Assembly (NCBI GenBank): GCA_963801185.1
Contig: CAWDDW010000001.1
Coordinates: 1,054,001-1,118,000, forward strand
Reading direction: 5' to 3'
Length of the DNA stretch: 64,000 nucleotides
Source: Palsa-601 sp963801185
Lineage (GTDB): Bacteria > Actinomycetota > Acidimicrobiia > Acidimicrobiales > Bog-793
In this document: positions 1-8,748 of the stretch, piece after piece
How the letters are laid out: each line of letters begins with the position of its first letter
How positions within the stretch are numbered: the stretch's first letter is position 1
Program-made: the position numbers and the translations under genes
The notes under the pieces: generated by a model
The model's database searches: none
Told to the model about the DNA's origin: nothing
The model's input: only the letters and a program-made list of their open reading frames with translations

Positions 1-528
1 CCGTGGACGAGTCGAGCGCGACAGGATCGGGCTTCCTGGCCGATGTCTGCCGGGCCTGGGAAGCGGCCGTCGCGCCTGCCGCGCAAGTCGGCATCCGGAC
101 CGTCGCCATTCGCACCGGGATCGTGCTCGGGCGTGGCGGCGTCCTCGGCAAGCAGGTCAAGCTGTTCAAGATCGGCCTCGGAGGACGGCTCGGGGACGGG
201 CAGCAGTGGATGAGCTGGATCTCGCTCGACGACGAGGTCTCGGTGATCATGCGGGCGCTCGACGACCCCTCGATCTCAGGACCGGTCAACGCCACGGCAC
301 CCTCGCCCGTCCGCAACGCCGAGTTCACCGCCGCGCTCGCGCACGAAGCTCCATCTCCCGGCACGGTTCCCGGCTCCCGCCCGGATGCTCAGGCTGGTGC
401 TTGGCCCGGGGCCAGCAGACGAGATGCTGCTCGCCAGCCAGAAGGTCGTACCGAGTCGGCTGCTCGACTGGGGCTTCTCGTTCCGTCACGAGACCGTCGA
501 GAGCGCACTCAAGGGAGCACTTGGCTGA
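1..528 (+). CDS. TIGR01777-type NAD-dependent epimerase, 3' part, one frameshift
   Basis: C-terminal part of an SDR-type epimerase of the TIGR01777/YfcH family; the 5' end lies outside the window. Visible family features are the region WMSWISLDDEV and the C-terminal DUF1731 segment ending in SRLLDWGFSFRHETVESAL, which in this family follows the phrase on choosing a slot for the nucleotide. The reading frame changes at GAAGCTC (345-351). Dropping one A gives a continuous protein through ALAHELHLPARFPAPAR to a TGA at 526-528; without the correction the frame runs into unrelated sequence. The substrate is unknown for most of this family. It lies 54 bp ahead of the acyl-CoA synthetase on the same strand. 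Whether the break is biological is doubtful, since the same hexamer is disturbed elsewhere in the window. Confidence 0.75.
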
Positions 529-582
529 TCTTTTCGACGTGATCCACGAGCGGGCAATACGCTCTCGGTAGAAGAAGGTGCG

Positions 583-2217
583 ATGACAAACTGGAATTTC
601 GCTGACGCGTGGGAAGTCGCGGCAGAAGTCCGAGGCGACGTGCGTGCTCTCGCGCACGACAAGGACGACCGCTCTTGGGCCGAGTTCGACCGGCGTGCCG
701 CCGGCGTCGCCAGGACGCTGCTCGGTGCAGGCCTCGGCCATCAGGCGAAGGTCGTCCAGTACCTCTACAACTCGAACGAGTACCTCAAGTCCGTCTTCGC
801 TGCCGAGAAGGTCTCGATGATCCCCGTGAACACCAACTACCGGTACGCGGATGACGAGCTTGTTCACGTCTGGGACAACGCCGACGCCGAGGCGGTCATG
901 TTCCACGGCAGCTTCACCGAGATCGTCGACCGGGTGCGTTCCCGGGTCCCGAACGTGAAGCTCTGGATCCACGCGGACGACGGGTCGGAGCGGTGCCCCG
1001 AGTGGGCGATGCCTTACGACGACGCCGCCAACGCCCTCGAGCCGGGCGAGGACACGCACGTGCGCGGGCAGGTGCCGCGCTCGGGAGACGACCTTTACTT
1101 CCTCTACACCGGCGGCACGACCGGAATGCCGAAGGGAGTCATGTGGCGTCAGGACGACCTCTTCGCCCTGCTGAACAGCGGCAGCCCGATGCCCATGCCA
1201 GAGGACCGAGGCCTCGACGGCGTCCGTGAGACGATCGCCGCCTTGAGTTCGGCTCCCCCCGTCGTGCTCCCCGCTTGCCCGCTTATGCACGGCACCGGGG
1301 CCTTCACGGCGTTCAGCTGCCTGATGCTCGGCGGCTGCGTGGTGACGCTGCCAGGTCGCGGCTTCGATGCCGAAGTGCTGCTCGACACGGTGCAGGCCGA
1401 GAAGGTCAACCTCGTCACGATCGTGGGGGACGCGTTTGCCAAGCCGATCCTCCGCGCCCTCGACGCCCATCCCGGCAGATGGGACCTCTCGAGCCTGCTC
1501 GGCGTGGTCTCGTCCGGGGTGATGTGGAGCGAGGACTGCAAGAGGGGCCTGCACCGCCACAATCCCAACATGCTCCTCTTCGACTCCTTCGGGTCTTCCG
1601 AGGCGATCGGCATGGGCTCCTCGGTCTCGACCGCTGGAGCCGAGGCACACACCGCGTCGTTCAAGATCGGAGAGCGGGCCAAGGTGATCGACGACGAGGG
1701 GAACGACGTCGTTCCCGGATCGGGCAAGCCGGGGCGGATCGCACTCGGTGGCCGGATCCCGGTCGGGTACTACAAGGACGTTGAGAAGACGGCGTCGACC
1801 TTCGTGACAATCGGCGGAGAGCGCTACTCGGTGCCGGGCGACTACGCCATCGTCGAGGCCGACGGGTCATTGCGGCTCCTCGGCCGCGGCTCGGTCTCGA
1901 TCAACACCGGCGGCGAGAAGGTGTACCCGGAGGAGGTCGAGGAGGTCCTCAAGACCCAGCCGGCGGTTGCGGACGCGGCGGTCGTAGGCGTTCCCGACGA
2001 ACGTTTCGGGGAGGCAATCACCGCAGTCGTGGAGCTGGCGCCCGGCGGCGAGGCCACCGATGGGGAGCTCGTCGACCACGTGAAAGCACACATCGCTCAC
2101 TTCAAGGCCCCGCGTCACGTCGTGTTCGTGGACTCGGTCGGGCGCTCCCCGGCGGGGAAGGTCGACTACAAGATGCTGCGTGCACTCGCGATGGACCGCC
2201 TCGGTGTCATCGCCTAG
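583..2217 (+). CDS. FadD19-like acyl-CoA synthetase (AMP-binding)
   Basis: ATP-dependent acyl-CoA ligase of 544 aa, the usual length for the family. The AMP-binding P-loop TGGTTGMPKGVMW lies near residue 176, the adenylate motif region SFGSSEAIG near 335, the hinge and motif LLGRGSVSINTGGEKVYPEE near 430-450 and the catalytic lysine in RSPAGKVDYK near the C-terminus. The wording of these motifs, in particular VMWR after the P-loop and SVSINTGGEKVYPEEVE, resembles actinobacterial FadD19/FadD17-type enzymes that activate steroid side chains or branched acids. The substrate here is an inference from resemblance only. It starts 54 bp after the epimerase fragment and probably shares its transcript. 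The ATG at 583 follows GAAGAAGGTGCG, a usable ribosome binding site. Confidence 0.9.
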   Translation: MTNWNFADAWEVAAEVRGDVRALAHDKDDRSWAEFDRRAAGVARTLLGAGLGHQAKVVQYLYNSNEYLKSVFAAEKVSMIPVNTNYRYADDELVHVWDNADAEAVMFHGSFTEIVDRVRSRVPNVKLWIHADDGSERCPEWAMPYDDAANALEPGEDTHVRGQVPRSGDDLYFLYTGGTTGMPKGVMWRQDDLFALLNSGSPMPMPEDRGLDGVRETIAALSSAPPVVLPACPLMHGTGAFTAFSCLMLGGCVVTLPGRGFDAEVLLDTVQAEKVNLVTIVGDAFAKPILRALDAHPGRWDLSSLLGVVSSGVMWSEDCKRGLHRHNPNMLLFDSFGSSEAIGMGSSVSTAGAEAHTASFKIGERAKVIDDEGNDVVPGSGKPGRIALGGRIPVGYYKDVEKTASTFVTIGGERYSVPGDYAIVEADGSLRLLGRGSVSINTGGEKVYPEEVEEVLKTQPAVADAAVVGVPDERFGEAITAVVELAPGGEATDGELVDHVKAHIAHFKAPRHVVFVDSVGRSPAGKVDYKMLRALAMDRLGVIA

Positions 2218-2709
2218 ATAGCAAGCGAACGCTCGGAGGTCCAGCGGACCATCGCGGCGGACCCGACAATCGACGTTCCCCGCTTTCCAATGCTCGCGGG
2301 TCTGCTCCCGGCATATTGAGCGACGCCGCCAGGCGAGTCTTACTTCGCCGCGAAGCGCCCTTGTGCTGTCGATCAGGCTCAACCGCGACTGCGCGCTCAG
2401 CCACTCACTCGAGCGGGACAGCTGTCTCTCTGCAGGAATGTGGTGAAGCGCCTCCGGAAAGTCCGTCAGGGCCCCGCACCGCCGGCAGACGCCCATCCGC
2501 CCGTTCGTCTCCGGAGCGTGGTGCTCATCCAACAGGGCGCCTACGCACGTTGCTTCGGCTGTGATCATGACTCTCCGATCGCCCGGCACACCCAACTGGG
2601 GCCACGCCGAGCCGGAAGGACTGCGACTTGCACGAGGTGAGCAAGAAGATCCTTCGCTTCATTCTACGCCCTCACGTGGTGAGCCGCGAGCACTCCAGGG
2701 ACGCATTCT
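2218..2709. other. Gene-poor intergenic stretch
   Basis: About 490 bp between the acyl-CoA synthetase and the convergent phosphoesterase gene. No terminator hairpin, tRNA or recognisable promoter was seen. A leftward ORF starting near 2568 encodes a short Cys-containing start (GVCRRCGALTDF) resembling small actinobacterial CxxC proteins, but it runs on for 350 bp antisense into the synthetase gene, so only its first ~115 codons could be real and it may be a decayed gene. I do not call it as a gene. Confidence 0.4.
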
Positions 2710-4287
2710 TCAAGCGCTGGGCGAGGGTACGGCAGTGCATCCGTCGCAGGGACCCTTGCCGGTGAACGAGGCTGGTATCGAGGGAGAGTCGGTGGGTGGG
2801 TTGGTCGGGAGCAGCACCGGTGAGCGCGGCGCCTGGTCGAAGTCGAAGTCGTTGACCATGTTGCCCAGGATGGCCTCGTCCTCACGGACGTCGGGACGGG
2901 GGTCGGGGCGGCCGTCCGTCTTCGGGTTGAGCCTCGCCCCGCCCAGGAAATCGTCCTCGATGAACTTGAGATAGGCGTCACTGCTCAGGGTCTCGTGGTC
3001 GATGTACCCATCTCTCGCGTACGGTGAGATGACGAGGGCGGGCACCCGTAAGCCGTAGCCGTTCTGGTCCACTTGTGGCGGAACGACGTTGTCGTAGAAA
3101 CCGCCCCAGTCGTCCCACTGGAGGAAGATCGCCGTCGAGTCCCAGTCAGGGCTCCTCATTGCCGCGTTGATGACCGCCGTCACGTACGCCTGCCCCTGGT
3201 GCACGCTGGCCGGGGGGTGGTCGCTGTCTGCCTGTGACGGCGTGATCCAGCTGACCGCCGGCAAGGTCCCCGCCTTCGCCGAGGCGAAGTAGGCCTGCAA
3301 AGGCTTGATGTTCTTCAGCTGGTGATCCTTCTGCACGTCCTCGAACAACGGGAGCGGGTTCCAGATGCCGGGCGTCGTATAGCTCTGAGGGACCGGTGGA
3401 CATGTCTCTGCCGAGTCGTTGGCGCAATCGGGTTGATAGCCGGTCTGCACGTAGTAGGCCCACGAGACGTGCTTCAAATAGAGGAGCCACGTGATGTCGG
3501 TCCAGGCGTCGATGATGTCCGCGGTTCCGGTCCTTAGGGCCTGGTCGACAGCGGCTTGCGTCTGCAGGACCCTGTACGGCCCCCCGATGTCGTTGACGCA
3601 GCTCGAAGGCGAGGCGTTCGCGCACTTCGCCGACCACGCCGAGACGAGGTAGAGATGGTCGGGCAGCGACCACGACTTCACCGGCTCGAACATGTGGTCG
3701 TCCAGGACGAAGTCCTTCGCGTAGGCCCAATAGTTAGGGATCTCCGCCGCGGTGTGGTACCCCATGACGTCGGGAGGGCCGCTCGAGCCCAGGTAACACG
3801 CTGGATCGTCGGGATTCAGGCACGTCTTCTTGGCGAGTGCGCGCTGGGCGATGAACCCGTCCATCTTCCCGCCGTCGACGTCGGCGATCGCGCTCTTCTC
3901 GCCGTGTGGACCGCCACCGTTGACGTCGCTCTTGTCGTGGTATGGCTTGGTGCAACCCCCTCCCGGATCCGGAACACAGACCGTCGGGACGCCGTCTTTC
4001 ATGGGGATGCCGTCCGCGCCGGGATAGGTGCCGAAATAGCTGTCAAACGAGCGGTTCTCCTGCTCGATGATGATGACGTGCTTGATCTTGTGAATGCCCG
4101 GCGGCACGACGTAGCTGCCGGCCGGCCCGCCACTCACGCGCTCGCGGTGCGTGGGAGAGGTCGCAGCCGTGGTGGAGCTTCCGGAGCTACTGCTGGTGCT
4201 GCAGCCGGCAAGGAGACCGACCACCACCAGCACTCCGAACGCGGCCCTCCCGAGCGCACCGCCCAACCGCGGCGATGACCGTTGCAT
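2710..4287 (-). CDS. Secreted phosphoesterase lipoprotein (phospholipase C / acid phosphatase family)
   Basis: A 525-aa protein of the PF04185 phosphoesterase family, which includes bacterial phospholipases C and AcpA-like acid phosphatases. It has a lipoprotein signal peptide with lipobox LAGC (Cys29) followed by a Ser/Thr-rich linker. The metal-site motif IIIEQENRSFDSYFG lies at residues 72-86, the mid-region motif HMFEPVKSWSLPDHLYLVSA near 195, WDDWGGFYDNVVPP near 395 and SPYARDGYIDH near 425. Family members hydrolyse phosphate esters outside the cytoplasm; the substrate cannot be told from the sequence. Given the two Pst modules in the window a role in phosphate scavenging is plausible but inferred. 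It is monocistronic, convergent with fadD and followed upstream by a 160-bp gap. Confidence 0.88.
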   Translation of the reverse strand: MQRSSPRLGGALGRAAFGVLVVVGLLAGCSTSSSSGSSTTAATSPTHRERVSGGPAGSYVVPPGIHKIKHVIIIEQENRSFDSYFGTYPGADGIPMKDGVPTVCVPDPGGGCTKPYHDKSDVNGGGPHGEKSAIADVDGGKMDGFIAQRALAKKTCLNPDDPACYLGSSGPPDVMGYHTAAEIPNYWAYAKDFVLDDHMFEPVKSWSLPDHLYLVSAWSAKCANASPSSCVNDIGGPYRVLQTQAAVDQALRTGTADIIDAWTDITWLLYLKHVSWAYYVQTGYQPDCANDSAETCPPVPQSYTTPGIWNPLPLFEDVQKDHQLKNIKPLQAYFASAKAGTLPAVSWITPSQADSDHPPASVHQGQAYVTAVINAAMRSPDWDSTAIFLQWDDWGGFYDNVVPPQVDQNGYGLRVPALVISPYARDGYIDHETLSSDAYLKFIEDDFLGGARLNPKTDGRPDPRPDVREDEAILGNMVNDFDFDQAPRSPVLLPTNPPTDSPSIPASFTGKGPCDGCTAVPSPSA

Positions 4288-4447
4288 CGGCCAAGTATGA
4301 CCGCAGGGAGAAGATCGTGAAGCTGGCCCCGGGGGCCATCGACTCCCACCTCTGCAACTTGGCCGCGGAACGGCTCTCGATCGGACGGCCCCTTTTCGAA
4401 CGCGAGGACTCAGATCCTCGCGTCGGACAGCTCGACGAGCGTGGTGC

Positions 4448-4915
4448 TCAAGTGAAGATGATCTGGCCGCCTGCCGCGAGCTCGTAGAACTCGCCGACGG
4501 TGATGATGTCTTTCACCTGATCGATGAGATCTTCCTTGGTCAGCTCGAACAGGTCGACCGATGCCTTGCAGCCGTACAACCCTGCGCCGGTGTCCGCGAT
4601 CATCTCGATGAACTCGGGGATCGGCGGGATGTCGAGCTTGTCCATCTTGCGTTCCATGTAGTGGGTCATGACGCTCGACACTCCGGGCAGGCCTCCGGCG
4701 AGGGTGGCGAAGTGCAGCCCCGGGTTGCCGACAGTGGCGACTTTGATGTGCTCCCACCTCTTCTTGTGGATCGCGTCCAGCCCGAAGAACGTGAAGAACA
4801 AGTTCGCCTCGATGCCCTCGGCGCGGGCGCCGTTGGCCATGATCAGGCCAGGGTAGATCCCTTCGAGAGACCCCTTCGAGATGATGATCGAGACTTTTTC
4901 GATGGTGTCGGTCAT
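4448..4915 (-). CDS. DsrE2-like sulfur carrier/transfer protein
   Basis: A 155-aa protein of the DsrE/DsrF-like family (DrsE_2 type). The conserved candidate persulfide cysteine is Cys116 in GLYGCKASVDLF, and the C-terminal region ELTKEDLIDQVKDIITVGEF is typical of the family. Relatives move sulfane sulfur between TusA, DsrC/TusE and rhodanese-type partners in the cytoplasm or at the membrane. The start ATG at 4915 is preceded by AAAGGA nine bases upstream. It lies 38 bp downstream of the TusE/DsrC-like gene on the same strand, so the two are probably co-transcribed with the flavoprotein further upstream. Role in persulfide handling is inferred from family and neighbours. Confidence 0.85.
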   Translation of the reverse strand: MTDTIEKVSIIISKGSLEGIYPGLIMANGARAEGIEANLFFTFFGLDAIHKKRWEHIKVATVGNPGLHFATLAGGLPGVSSVMTHYMERKMDKLDIPPIPEFIEMIADTGAGLYGCKASVDLFELTKEDLIDQVKDIITVGEFYELAAGGQIIFT

Positions 4916-4953
4916 GCGCGTTAGTCCTTTCATGTCTTGCGAGTGCCTGCCGG

Positions 4954-5271
4954 TCAGATGCAGCCGCGCGGCTTGGGGATCCCGGCGATCTTCGCGGCGA
5001 CCTTCGCGGGGCCCTTCGGGAACAACTGGTACAGCTCCTTCACGGACACGCCGGAGGTCTTCCCGAGCACCCGGACGGTCGGGCCGGTGCCTTTCTCGGC
5101 GTACTCGGCTCGCATGAACTTGATCACCTGCCAATGCGGCTCGGTCAGTTCCTCGATTCCCTCGGCCTTGGCGATCTCTGGCGCCATATCCTCGGTCCAC
5201 TGCTCGGGATCCTCGAAGAAACCCTCCTCGTTCACCCGGACAGACCGACCCGCAAACGTCGCGCTCGGCAT
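4954..5271 (-). CDS. DsrC/TusE-family sulfur relay protein with a single C-terminal Cys
   Basis: A 105-aa DsrC/TusE family protein. It keeps the C-terminal arm with KIAGIPKPRGCI and its penultimate cysteine (Cys104, CysA). The second cysteine that dissimilatory DsrC proteins carry 11 residues earlier is replaced by Ala93 (KVAAKIAG), so it cannot form the intramolecular disulfide of true DsrC and matches a TusE-like or related carrier type. The ATG at 5271 is preferred over an upstream in-frame ATG at 5298 because GGGGAGG lies eight bases before it. It sits between the DsrE2-like gene and the flavoprotein, consistent with sulfur transfer after sulfide or persulfide oxidation; that function is inferred. 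Confidence 0.85.
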   Translation of the reverse strand: MPSATFAGRSVRVNEEGFFEDPEQWTEDMAPEIAKAEGIEELTEPHWQVIKFMRAEYAEKGTGPTVRVLGKTSGVSVKELYQLFPKGPAKVAAKIAGIPKPRGCI

Positions 5272-5314
5272 GATCAGCGCCTCCCCTTGTCGATGCACGT
5301 GGCGGTCGTGAGCC

Positions 5315-6558
5315 TCATGGGGCGGCCGCCTTCACCTTGCCGCGATCGGGCATCGGCGAGCCGACGCCAGGGATGTCCCGCCCGGGCAGCAGGCTGTGCC
5401 AGTACATCCACTGGAACATGAGCTTGGCGAGATGGTTGAGCCTCGACTCCTTCAGGAGCGGCAGGCCCACCGCCGCAGGAAAGTGGCCTGGCAGGGGCTC
5501 GGTATCGTAGTTGAAGTCGATGAGGAGCGCCTTGTGGAAGCCGGTCTCTATGAAGCAGTTCGCGTGGCCGTCGAAGCTGGCGTCGAGAGGCTCGCCGTCA
5601 AGGAAGCGCCCCAGGTTCTCGACCATCACCTCACCTTCGAAGTGCGTGACTGATCCGGCCTTCGAGGTCGGCACACCGGCAGCGTCGCCGATCGCGAACA
5701 CGTTCGGCGCCACCTTGGACTGAAGGGTGTGTGCGTTGACCGGAACAAAGCCGAGCTCGTCGCCTAGTCCCGGCGATCGGCCGACGTATGCGGCTCCGCC
5801 GTGCAGGGGTACGACCACGGCGAGGTCGAAAGGCACCTCGCGCCCGTCGTAGGAGACGATCCTGCCGCCTTGGCCGTCGACAGCTGAGGTGTTGAACTCG
5901 GTGAGAAGGTCCACTCCCTTCTCGTCGAGCAGGCCTGCAAGCGTCCGTGCTGCGACCGGCTTGGTGAAAGCCCCATCGAGAGGCGTGACGAAAACGAGCT
6001 CGACGCGCTCGCGCAGCTTCCGCTCGTGGAAATACCAATCGGCAAGGAAGCAGAACTCGAGCGGGGCAACAGGACATTTGATCGGCAGGTCGACGATGTT
6101 GACGACGAGCCGGCCGCCCTCGAAAGCCTCGAGCGCTTGATGCAATGCGGCGGCCCCTTCGGGCGTGTAGAAGGTGAAGACCTTCTCCATCCAGCCCGGC
6201 CCGGTCAGGCCCTCGGTCTCGTCGGTGACGAGCTCGACCCAGAGGCCACGACCAGCAGGTCGTAGGCGAGCTCGTCGCCACCGTCGAGGTACACGCGATT
6301 CGCGTCGAGCTCAACGTGATCGACCGCCGTCTGGCGGAAGGTGATGCCGCTATGGAGCTGCGCGTGGCGGGGACGCGTGATCTCGTCGACCGAGCTGAGC
6401 CCGAACGGGACGAACAGCAGGCCCGGCTGGTACACGTGACGGTCGTCCTGGTCAACGACCACGATCTCGAGCTCTTCCTCCTCGTGGGCACGTCGCAGAC
6501 GGTTCGCGACGAGCGTGCCGCCCGTCCCGCCGCCGAGAAGCACGACGCGCCTTGTCAT
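5315..6558 (-). CDS. Sulfide:quinone-reductase-like FAD oxidoreductase, one frameshift
   Basis: A pyridine-nucleotide-disulfide-type flavoprotein of about 414 aa after joining two frames. The N-terminal FAD fold starts VVLLGGGTGGTLVANRL, followed by HVYQPGLLFVPFG, wording typical of sulfide:quinone reductases and their relatives in sulfur-oxidation clusters. Cysteines occur in DLPIKCPVAPLEFCF and in DGHANCFIETG, positions consistent with redox cysteines; NVFAIGDAAG marks the second FAD motif and the C-terminal amphipathic region MFQWMYWHSLL could contact the membrane. The frame is lost at a GAGCTC (6230-6235): one base is missing next to it between VVASGS and ELVTDETEG. It is upstream of the TusE/DsrC-like and DsrE2-like genes on the same strand, suggesting persulfide made here is passed on. 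Exact substrate uncertain. Confidence 0.78.
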
Positions 6559-6785
6559 GACGCCAGCTTCCGCCCACGAGTCGGGAGCCGGTAGAGGCTT
6601 ACGTCCTCACGAGCGAGGGAACCCCTCTTTCCCGCTCGCGCGCCCGAGGAGCTAAGCGACGAGGGACGGCAACATGTCTGTGATCACAGGTCTGGAATTA
6701 CAGGTCCGGCGACCCGAACAAGGGCTGCACAGGTTGCAGGATCCCGATATCCGCCGAGAAGGCGCGCTTCACGGCCCGGCCGGGT

Positions 6786-7958
6786 GTGAGAATGAGGGAG
6801 ATGACCCTGACCAGTGCGATCCGACCCGGAGACAGCCTCAAGATCGACGGTGCCCAGCTCCCGGTGATCGGGACGGCACGCGTCTACGTCTGCGGGATCA
6901 CGCCGTACGACACGACCCACCTCGGGCACGCCTCGACCTTCATCTGGACTGATCTCGCCGCCAAGGTTCTCCGCCTCTGTGGTTCACGCGTCGACGTATG
7001 CCGCAACGTCACCGACGTCGACGACCACCTCATCGCCGCTGCGAGGTCACGACAGGTCCCCTGGCAGTCGCTCGCGACCCAGGAGACCTATCGGTTCGAG
7101 CGCGACATGACCGATCTGCGAATCGGGCGACCCTCGTTCGAGCCGCGAAGTCACGACCACGTCGACGACGTCATCTCGCTCGCTGCCGTCCTCATCGAGC
7201 GAGGTCTCGCCTACGAGCGCAACGGCTCGGTGTACTTCAAGGGCACGGGAGTCCCAGAGCAGGTAGGTGTCTCGCGCAGCGATGCACTTGCACTGAACGA
7301 GGCCGCCTCCGGCAAGAACGAGGAGGCCGACGACCCGCTCGACATCGCCATCTGGCAGCGCTCGGCCGAGAACGACCCTCGGTGGCCAAGTCCTTGGGGG
7401 CAAGGACGTCCCGGATGGCACGCCGAGTGCACGGCGATGGCTCTCACGACCTTCGGTCCCTCGGTCGACCTGCACGGAGGCGGTGCGGATCTCCGTTTCC
7501 CGCACCACGCCTACGAGGCCGCTCTCAGCGAGGCCTTGACCGGGGTCCGGCCCTTCTCGCGCTCGTGGATGCATGTGGGTAGCGTCCACTTCGAGGGCGC
7601 GAAGATGGCCAAGTCCACCGGCAACCTCGTCTTCGTGCACGACCTCGTCGACCGCTGGCCGGCAGGTGCGATCCGGCTCCTCGTGCTGTCGAGGCGCTGG
7701 CAGGACGACTGGGAGTTCAACGACACCGCCCTCTCCACCGCCTCGGCTGACCTCGACGACCTGTGGCGCGGCCACAAGGATCAAGTCGATCACGACGCTG
7801 CGAGAAGGAGTGTCGTGGAGGCTCTCCTCGACGACCTCGACGTCCCTCGGGCGCTCTCCATCGCGGCCGAGGCAGGCGGCAAGGTCTTGAGCGATCTCGG
7901 CGAGGTCCTCGGCCTCTTCGACGGCACCACGGCGTGGGAGCCTTTGGCGTCGTCCTGA
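6786..7958 (+). CDS. mshC: MshC-like cysteine ligase (CysRS paralogue)
   Basis: A 390-aa protein of the cysteinyl-tRNA-synthetase-like fold. It keeps the catalytic zinc-site and HIGH region CGITPYDTTHLGHA (Cys36, HLGH 45-48), the zinc ligands in WHAECTAMA and PHHAYEAALSEA, and the KMSKS-like loop KMAKSTGN near 272. CGITPYD, rather than CGPTVYD, and the lack of the C-terminal anticodon-binding domain favour MshC, which joins cysteine to glucosaminyl-inositol in mycothiol synthesis, over a tRNA synthetase. A short CysRS cannot be excluded. The GTG at 6786 is the longest start; ATGs at 6792 and 6801 are alternatives. It is convergent with the nucleotidyltransferase gene, nine bases apart. Confidence 0.72.
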   Translation: MRMREMTLTSAIRPGDSLKIDGAQLPVIGTARVYVCGITPYDTTHLGHASTFIWTDLAAKVLRLCGSRVDVCRNVTDVDDHLIAAARSRQVPWQSLATQETYRFERDMTDLRIGRPSFEPRSHDHVDDVISLAAVLIERGLAYERNGSVYFKGTGVPEQVGVSRSDALALNEAASGKNEEADDPLDIAIWQRSAENDPRWPSPWGQGRPGWHAECTAMALTTFGPSVDLHGGGADLRFPHHAYEAALSEALTGVRPFSRSWMHVGSVHFEGAKMAKSTGNLVFVHDLVDRWPAGAIRLLVLSRRWQDDWEFNDTALSTASADLDDLWRGHKDQVDHDAARRSVVEALLDDLDVPRALSIAAEAGGKVLSDLGEVLGLFDGTTAWEPLASS

Positions 7959-7967
7959 GCCCCTGCG

Positions 7968-8711
7968 TCAGCCGTGGTTGGCACCGTGGCGGCGCACGTA
8001 GTCGTTCACCTCGTAGTACGCATCGATCGACTCGCCCGCGTCACCCCAGAAACCACCGATGACGTCGTACTGCATCAAGCCTGCCGAGACGAAGTGGTTG
8101 TTCACGTCCGTGATCTTAAGCTCGCCCCGCCCCGAAGGCTCGAGCGTCGGGATGACTTCGAAGACCGTCGAGTCGTAGAGGTAGATCCCGGTCACGCAGT
8201 AGTGGCTGGGAGGATCTGCGGGTTTCTCGACGATGCGGGTCAAACGGCCCTCGCCGTCCAGCTCGGGCACGCCGAGATGGCGAAGGTGCTCGGGATCGCT
8301 GATCTCGGCGAGGAGGAGCCTCGCACCTGCTCCTTGCTCGGCGAAGCGCTCGATCGACGGCCGGATCGAGCGCTCCACGATGTTGTCGGCCAGCATGACG
8401 CAGACCGAGTCGCCGCCGACGAAGTGCTCTGCCAGGCCGAGCGCCTCGGCGATGCCCCCTGGCCGGTCCTGGTAGCCGTAGACCAGCAGGTCCACGCCAT
8501 GCTCGTGCCCATTCGAGAGCAGCCTGAGGAACTCCCCGGCATGCGTCCCGCCAGTCACCACCATGATCTCGGTGATGCCGGCCTGCACGAGCGCCTCGAC
8601 GCCATAGCTGATCATCGGGCGGTCCCCGATCGGCAGCAGGTGCTTGTTCGTGATCCGGGTGAGCGGGAACAGACGGCTGCCGGTGCCGCCGGCGAGCAGG
8701 ACGCCTTTCAC
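7968..8711 (-). CDS. Glucose-1-phosphate thymidylyltransferase-like nucleotidyltransferase
   Basis: A 247-aa sugar-phosphate nucleotidyltransferase of the RfbA/RmlA-like group. The N-terminal signature MKGVLLAGGTGSRLFPLT contains the nucleotide-binding GGxGxRL loop and is followed by NKHLLPIGDRPMI. Further family features are VMLADNI near 100, EKPADPPSHYCVTGIYLYD near 160-180 and GRGELKITDVNN near 190. It probably activates a hexose-1-phosphate as a dNDP- or NDP-sugar for cell-surface glycan synthesis; the nucleotide is not decidable by eye. It is about 45 residues shorter than classical RmlA, like many archaeal and actinobacterial homologues. It follows ftsX by 37 bp on the same strand, in the slot where smpB often sits in actinobacteria. 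Confidence 0.85.
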   Translation of the reverse strand: MKGVLLAGGTGSRLFPLTRITNKHLLPIGDRPMISYGVEALVQAGITEIMVVTGGTHAGEFLRLLSNGHEHGVDLLVYGYQDRPGGIAEALGLAEHFVGGDSVCVMLADNIVERSIRPSIERFAEQGAGARLLLAEISDPEHLRHLGVPELDGEGRLTRIVEKPADPPSHYCVTGIYLYDSTVFEVIPTLEPSGRGELKITDVNNHFVSAGLMQYDVIGGFWGDAGESIDAYYEVNDYVRRHGANHG

Positions 8712-8748
8712 GGGCGGGCAGCGTACCTTGCGAGGCGGACCGGAGGCG

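Noticed and set aside
1867..2595. Leftward 242-codon ORF antisense to the acyl-CoA synthetase
   Set aside because: It overlaps the well-supported gene by 350 bp; only its first part resembles a CxxC protein, so it is noted in the intergenic entry instead.
4288..4447. PHO box upstream of the secreted phosphoesterase
   Set aside because: Only one GTGAAG-like unit is present; no second or third unit at 11-bp spacing.
6786..7958. Ordinary cysteinyl-tRNA synthetase
   Set aside because: Protein ends before the anticodon-binding domain and the active-site text is CGITPYD as in MshC; kept as the alternative.
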